From Atrina japonica (lineage: Eukaryota; Mollusca; Bivalvia; Pterioida; Pinnidae), in assembly GCA_030159075.1 (NCBI GenBank), contig BROG01000262.1, positions 62,001 through 126,000 of the forward strand: a DNA stretch of 64,000 bases. The letters run 5' to 3'. The notes beneath the pieces were generated by a model. It was not told the origin of the DNA and searched no databases. It saw nothing but the letters and a program-made list of their open reading frames with translations. Made by a program: the position numbers and the translations under genes. Below are positions 59,601 to 64,000 of this stretch, one piece after another (position 1 is the first letter of the stretch; every line of letters starts with the position of its first letter).

Positions 59601-62600
59601 AATCAAAGACTTGCATGTAGTTTCAGAGATTCTATAAAGGTGTATTTGACTGTTTCGAAATTTGACTCATAAAAGTTCATATTATAATTTATAAATAGTT
59701 TATAAGTAGCATTAAATAACAAAATTATTTGTGACTTCGTCAATAGTTCGAAACATATAGAAATTCAACTCATTGAAGTTCAGCTCACCGAAGTTCTACT
59801 GTATATGAGTCAGTACGAGTTGTCCAGGACAGTTCGTACCCATGACGTACATGTACATGTGCATGTAATGTACCCAAAAATCATAGGGTAGGATTGATTT
59901 CTGATTGGGTAGGCTACATGAAGGAATTGACTTGGGTACAAACAATCCTATACATAGGCGTCAGAACCGGGGGGCTAGGGGTGGGCTTAGCCCCCCCCAC
60001 TTTTTTGCAAAGATAGACAAAGGTGTTGAAAATTGAGGCTTAGTCCCCAGACATTTCTGGCATGTGTGTGTGTTTTAAGTTGGTTTAGCCCCCCCACTTT
60101 CAATTTGCTTCTGACGCCTATGCTATAATTATAAATAAGTATAGAAGTTATTGGACTGTTTTAGCATTACATTCTAATTGGTTCTTTCAAACAGACAAAT
60201 AGAATTAACAAATTCCTGGTAGATTGGATTCACTTAAAACACATTCTAATCTACGATGTACATGTTCACAGACCAAAAAATTACTCAGGAGCAATCGTTC
60301 AGGTTACGTGGAGGTTACGACAAATACAAATCGCGTAACCACCTATTCGTTCTTTATGGATTTCATTTTTAAGTCTTCATTATTGCTATCATAATTATGC
60401 AAGTTATATTACAGTCATTCCCATTAGCGTAACCTGTAAATGGGTTACAACAATTTCTGTTGTTTTGTGGCCTGTGTACATGTACATGTATATTCTTGTG
60501 AGAAAAGAAATGACTGTGCATATCTATGAACTTTTCTATGTGAGATTGCCATGACAATTGTATGCAACATGTACACCATATGTGAGATTGCCATGACAAT
60601 TGTATGCTACATGTACACCATCTTAATTTTGGAAGGGCCCTTTGAAATTGTTAATTATCTTCACACTCTTATAATTACTTGCAAACAAAGCAACATTTGG
60701 AAATGTAATTTAGGAGAAATTTATGTCTTTATCTACATGTACATGTACATGTACATAAAAGTATGTTGTAAAATACATTATCACTTACAACAAATTTATC
60801 ACCTGCATGTAGAGCTGTTTGGTGTTAGTGAGCCATGGGTTTTAAGACGTACATGTTGCAACTCCACACACATACATGCATGCATACATGTACAGCACAT
60901 GTATTCAAAAACCCAAACCGGGTCATTTTCTGTCAATCTTGGGGAAAATGCCATTTGCGATACAATTTGGAACTTGAGTGTGAATTTGTGTCGAATTGGG
61001 GAAAATAAAAATAGTCAGCATACATGTAAATCCACATTCAATGGAATCTCTTTTTTTCAATGTATTTCCCCCACAAACAATCTTAATTTTCATTATGGCC
61101 ACAGTCTGTTCACAAAATTCAGAATTTTTCGTCAAATTGGGGAAAAAATATGTATTTTGCATTGAAAATATGGCTGAATTTCTGCCCTGTGGTAACGATA
61201 GAAAAAGGCCTACAAACTATTATGAATTATGTCATTCAAAATCAGGTGACATGAAATAGGTAATGTTGATATACCGTATTCGATCCATTAAAGGCCCATG
61301 TCCCTATAAGGGCCCCCCCTTTTTATTTACATACATGTACATGTATGATCAAGAATTATTCCAGTTGGTTGACAATGAGATGTGGACTGAAAAACTTTAA
61401 GTAACATGTACAGTTTATAACTACACCAACTTTACCACTGTGCCTTTTAAAAAATTAACTGTTTTATGTGAACTTGACTATCAATAAGTCCCATTAAGCG
61501 CCCACCCCTTTTTACTGATTTTGCCCTGGGCACTTAATGGGTCAAATATGGTGAATGTATTTATAGACATGTACAGGTACAATGTATTTGGGATGGATTG
61601 ATGGGGGAGGGGATGGTGTCAACCATACATGTACATTGTATATTAGTGTAAATTGCATTGGAAAACTGTAAACATTTTTTGTTAATTGTTATTACCTTAT
61701 TATACATGTACATGTACCTATTTTCATGTATATAATTGATTTACTTGTATATCTAAGCACTAACTTTATAATTATATTCTATACTTTTCACATTACATTG
61801 TATTTTTCATCTCTTATACAGGTCTGGGATTTAGAAGAAAATGGTGAATGGAAATGCACAGCTGGTTGGAAGGTATGTAGTAATGTACATTGATATGCTG
61901 TTAATAATGATAATATATAATGGAAATGCACAGCTGGTTGGAAGGTATGTACATTGATATGGTGTTGATAATGATACATTGTATGCTCATGCAGGGATTT
62001 TCCACACTCTTTTGGAAATGGGGTCTGGCCTTTTGAATTGGGAATTTTAGCAACATTTTATTGAAATTGGAATATCTAGAAATACACAAATACTATGTGT
62101 AAATACAAGAATGTCTTCAAATTCATTGTCATTTGACTTTATTTGGGAAATTTCAAGTTCTGCAAATTTGAAAAAATGCATTGTGTTTTGCATTGGGAAT
62201 GGGATCCTATTTCAGCCCCATACGAAAACTCAGTCATGTTCAGTTTATTTTAGCATATCACTGTCCAACAGAACATACATGTACATACATGTACTGATGT
62301 AGACTGTTCTAAGCTGGATGTTGATTTAATCGACAGTGGAACAGAGTTATTTGGTGTTGGTTTGTTTGTTTTTAATTTATTGGAGTTTAACCCTTTCACC
62401 CCTGAATATCCGATTGTTACACTTATGTTGTTGTTTTTTTTCATTGTTAAAGACCAGCCTATTATGGTCTGTAGAGTTGAAAGGGTCAACAACACACTGA
62501 ACAATGTTTCAGTTATATGGTGGCAGGCACTTTTTAATGGTGGAGGAGAGAACTTTATTACATTAATTTTCCGGGAAGAGACCACTGGCCTTCCATAAGT

Positions 62601-63597
62601 AAACAGGCAGATTTCCCCACCAAATTAATTGTGGTTCCAGATGGATTCAAACCCATGCTCATAAGAGGTGAGAGACTTCATGGTCTAAAGCACGATGCTC
62701 TAGCCATTGGACTAATGTAAAATTAGGGATTTGAAAAGGGGTTACCATCCGTTTGTCCTTAGCAAGTTATTGATTTTTTTTTTAAAAATTATGCCCCTGG
62801 CATGAAAGGTCTAGTGTTTGGATCGTCCGTCTGTCTGTTTGGGTGTGTCTGTTTGTCTGTCTGTTCATAAATGGAATAGTTCAAGTTTGGATTGTGATAC
62901 AGTAACCAACCTTAGACTGTATATGTAAGTTCATCTAAGGGTTGCTCACACTTCACTGACATCACATGCCCCTGGGGGTGGGGTGAGGTGAAAATGTAGG
63001 ACATTTTCAATATTTAAAGTATACATATTATTTGCCAGTGTAAAAATTTGTTGGGACTGGGGGCATCTGTGTTTCACAAACACATCTTGTTTTACTTATT
63101 TGTTTATTAAAAGTTTTTATTAGAATTTGAAATCTATCATCATTACTATTAACATTTTACAACATGTACATTTGTACATGTAATTGATTTCCTAATGAAA
63201 TTTCAAAAGAAATCTTTTGCTACAGTCTTGAAAGACCACTCTCATGACAGACCGTCTGTCTACTGAGACCACATTTTGAAAACCACTTGATTAAATAATC
63301 TCTTTTGAGAGACCACATTTCAGTGGCAGATGGGGTGGTCTCTCAAGACAAGGTCCACTATATTTATAGACTCACAGTGGCTCAGTTTGGAGAGTGACCT
63401 GGGCACATCCAGAGTTTGGGCAGGTGCTGGCTACATGCTCATTCGATCGCACTGTTGTTGTCTGGGAAGAAATTATAGGCGAATCCAGGGGAAGGGATGG
63501 AAACAGAAGCAGTTGGGTGAAGAAATCTTTACTGGTTGACAGCAGAACATCAGTGGCTGATGTCAAGTTTGCACCAAAACACTTGGGACTGCAGCTG
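56675..63597 (+). CDS. SEH1L: SEH1 nucleoporin / GATOR2 subunit, 5' three coding exons (partial)
   Basis: Coding exons 56675-56785, 61822-61872 and 63370-63597, all in phase 0 with GT-AG introns, giving the first 130 residues; the rest lies beyond the window. Exon 1 reads [16 protein letters not shown] and [11 protein letters not shown]; exon 2 is [17 protein letters not shown]; exon 3 has [48 protein letters not shown]. These are the first WD40 blades of SEH1, a beta-propeller of the Nup107-160 (Y) complex of the nuclear pore and of GATOR2 in mTORC1 signalling. The start ATG aligns with the known SEH1 N-terminus (MF...[10 protein letters not shown]). The frame is open upstream of it but unrelated. 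Intron 1 is 5 kb and rich in MITEs. Confidence 0.94.
56853..56876. repeat. Poly(A) run
   Basis: 24 A residues near the start of SEH1 intron 1, between inverted copies of an AGGCCGAA-type motif (CATAGGCCGAATTTTC before it, AGTTCGGCCTATTCC after it). Possibly a small element. Confidence 0.85.
57015..58136. repeat. Diverged direct duplication in SEH1 intron 1
   Basis: Copy 1 about 57015-57402 and copy 2 about 57740-58136 share, in order, TTTTGATTGTCAAACA, CCATGGAGA, CACACAGATCT, CCGAATATT, ACACAGTCACTTTGACATG and GTGAACCAGTAGTTTTAATA. Each is about 390 bp with a spacing of about 720 bp. No coding potential. Confidence 0.82.
59516..59803. mobile_element. MITE-like TIR element, ACAGTAAAACTT ends
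   Basis: The left end ACAGTAAAACTTTGATGAGT and the inverted right end ACAGTAGAACTTCGGTGAGC match over about 25 bases. 288 bp, AT-rich interior, no open frame. SEH1 intron 1. Confidence 0.7.
59953..60122. mobile_element. MITE with CATAGGCGTCAGAA ends and target duplication
   Basis: 170 bp with perfect 14-bp terminal inverted repeats CATAGGCGTCAGAA and 5-bp flanking repeats CTATA (59948-59952 and 60123-60127). The interior has two CCCCCCCACTTT blocks. SEH1 intron 1. Confidence 0.88.
60543..60624. repeat. 41-bp tandem duplication
   Basis: GAGATTGCCATGACAATTGT plus ATGC(A/T)ACATGTACACCAT occurs twice in tandem, differing at one or two bases. Confidence 0.9.
61273..61552. mobile_element. MITE-like TIR element, ACCRTATTYGAYCCATTAA ends
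   Basis: The left end ACCGTATTCGATCCATTAA and the inverted right end ACCATATTTGACCCATTAA match at 16 of 19 positions. The interior contains CCCCCCCTTTTTA and its partner CCCACCCCTTTTTA. SEH1 intron 1. Confidence 0.8.
61822..61872 (+). CDS. SEH1L: SEH1 coding exon 2
   Basis: 17 codons between CTTATACAG and GTATGTAG. The 3' 26 bases and the donor are duplicated 72 bases downstream (see the next entry). Confidence 0.92.
61847..61980 (+). repeat. Tandem duplication of SEH1 exon 2 end plus donor site
   Basis: 61847-61918 is repeated from 61919 to about 61980 with an 8-base deletion. The second copy repeats AATGGAAATGCACAGCTGGT, TGGAAG and GTATGT. Using the second donor would add intron sequence with an in-frame TGA, so it should be silent or harmful. 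Confidence 0.92.
61992..62224. mobile_element. CAGRGATTTTCCAC MITE, second copy (one end decayed)
   Basis: Left end CAGGGATTTTCCACACTC. The interior matches the inverse of 42981-43218 (for example TGGCCTTTTGAATTGGGAAT and TATTTCAGCCCCATACG). The right terminal repeat is not preserved. Confidence 0.82.
62487..62716 (-). mobile_element. tRNA-derived SINE, family 1
   Basis: Matches 17335-17577 block by block: AATGTTTCAGTTATATGGTG, GGTGGAGGAGAGAA, then GGTGAGAGACTTCATGGTCT and AAGCACGATGCTCTAGCCAT on the plus strand. SEH1 intron 2. Confidence 0.82.
63221..63362. mobile_element. MITE-like element, TACAGTGGA family, abutting SEH1 exon 3
   Basis: Relative of 39942-40120: shared GAAAGACCAC, TTTGAGAGACCACATTTCAG and GTGGCAG...GGTGATC/GGTGGTC, ending AGGTCCACTATA. 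It stops about 7 bases before the exon 3 acceptor (63370), so the region upstream of the 3' splice site is MITE-derived. Confidence 0.78.
63370..63597 (+). CDS. SEH1L: SEH1 coding exon 3
   Basis: 76 codons from ACTCACAGTGGCTCAGTT to CAGCTG before GTAAGC. It covers the second and third WD40 blade regions. The acceptor is TATTTATAG, poor in pyrimidines. Confidence 0.93.
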
Positions 63598-64000
63598 GTA
63601 AGCATTCTAGAATTGTATTTTCTGTTAAGGTTATTCATTATATCAGATGGTCTCCTTTCATTCTTTTAATCTTAGTCAATGAATTGATCTACATTTTAAA
63701 GTTTACACCACATTGATCCTATGTTTAGATATGTATTACACACACATGATCATTCCTGGCCAGCTACATATACACACAAACAGAAATATAGATTTAGGCT
63801 TTCCATGCAATCAGTTATGGCCCAACTACAAATACATGTGCACACAAACAAAAATATAGATTATACTTTCTACACAATCAGTTATGACCCAACTACACAT
63901 TCACACAAACAAAAATATATTGTAATAGAATTGTCTATTTAAAAAAAATACTGTCATGGTAATGTGTCAAATGCAGGATCAACGTTGCATCCTCTCATTA
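63598..64000. other. SEH1 intron 3 (partial)
   Basis: No exon seen before the window ends. Three related units of about 55-60 bases (CAGTTATG(G/A)CCCAACTAC, ACACAAACA(A/G)AAATATA) occur at 63765-63925. Confidence 0.6.

Noticed and set aside
60551..61165. 204-codon plus-strand frame in SEH1 intron 1
   Set aside because: Composition follows TACATGTA and CA-rich low-complexity DNA (MYMYMY), with no domain and no splice context. Probably chance.

Overview
This is an AT-rich eukaryotic nuclear segment with GT-AG introns, dense microsatellites, SINE-like and MITE-like repeats and degenerate retroelements. The gene set (two CYP4-clan cytochromes P450, a neuralized-like 2 gene, SEH1) and the repeat style fit a lophotrochozoan animal, most likely a bivalve mollusc. 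That placement is an inference from gene and repeat character, since no species marker is present. No rRNA gene, functional tRNA gene, CRISPR array or bacterial operon was found. Layout: (1) 1.2-10.9 kb, + strand: a complete 11-exon CYP4-like gene (500 codons by my splice model). (2) 11-20.3 kb: intergenic DNA holding a large diverged inverted repeat, MITE and SINE copies and one orphan hydrophobic exon-like segment. (3) 20.4-34.0 kb, + strand: a second complete 11-exon CYP4-like gene (505 codons). Exons 1-10 have exactly the same lengths and splice phases as the first gene; its long intron 5 holds a dead Penelope-like retroelement. (4) 34.3-36.5 kb: retroelement debris (Ty3/gypsy integrase tail, LTR-like end) and a small MITE. 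(5) 36.5-51.7 kb, - strand: a NEURL2-like gene (NHR domain plus C-terminal SOCS-box-like tail). Its roughly 9 kb intron is almost entirely an 8 kb, 38-bp-unit minisatellite. (6) 51.7-56.6 kb: intergenic or NEURL2 upstream DNA with one TIR element. (7) 56.7 kb to the end, + strand: the first three coding exons of SEH1 (nucleoporin and GATOR2 beta-propeller), which continues past the window. The two P450s are a tandem duplicate pair, predicted to be ER-anchored monooxygenases. NEURL2 and SEH1 are unrelated housekeeping or regulatory genes. The most unusual structure is the NEURL2 intron array: about 200 copies of a 38-bp unit with higher-order duplications, an inserted MITE with a target duplication, and a second copy of the array flank that carries a decoy splice acceptor. 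Other notable points are replacement of the CYP4 heme-linking glutamate by alanine in both P450s, a MITE abutting the SEH1 exon 3 acceptor, a partial duplication of SEH1 exon 2 with its donor site, and a family of near-perfect hairpins in P450 introns.
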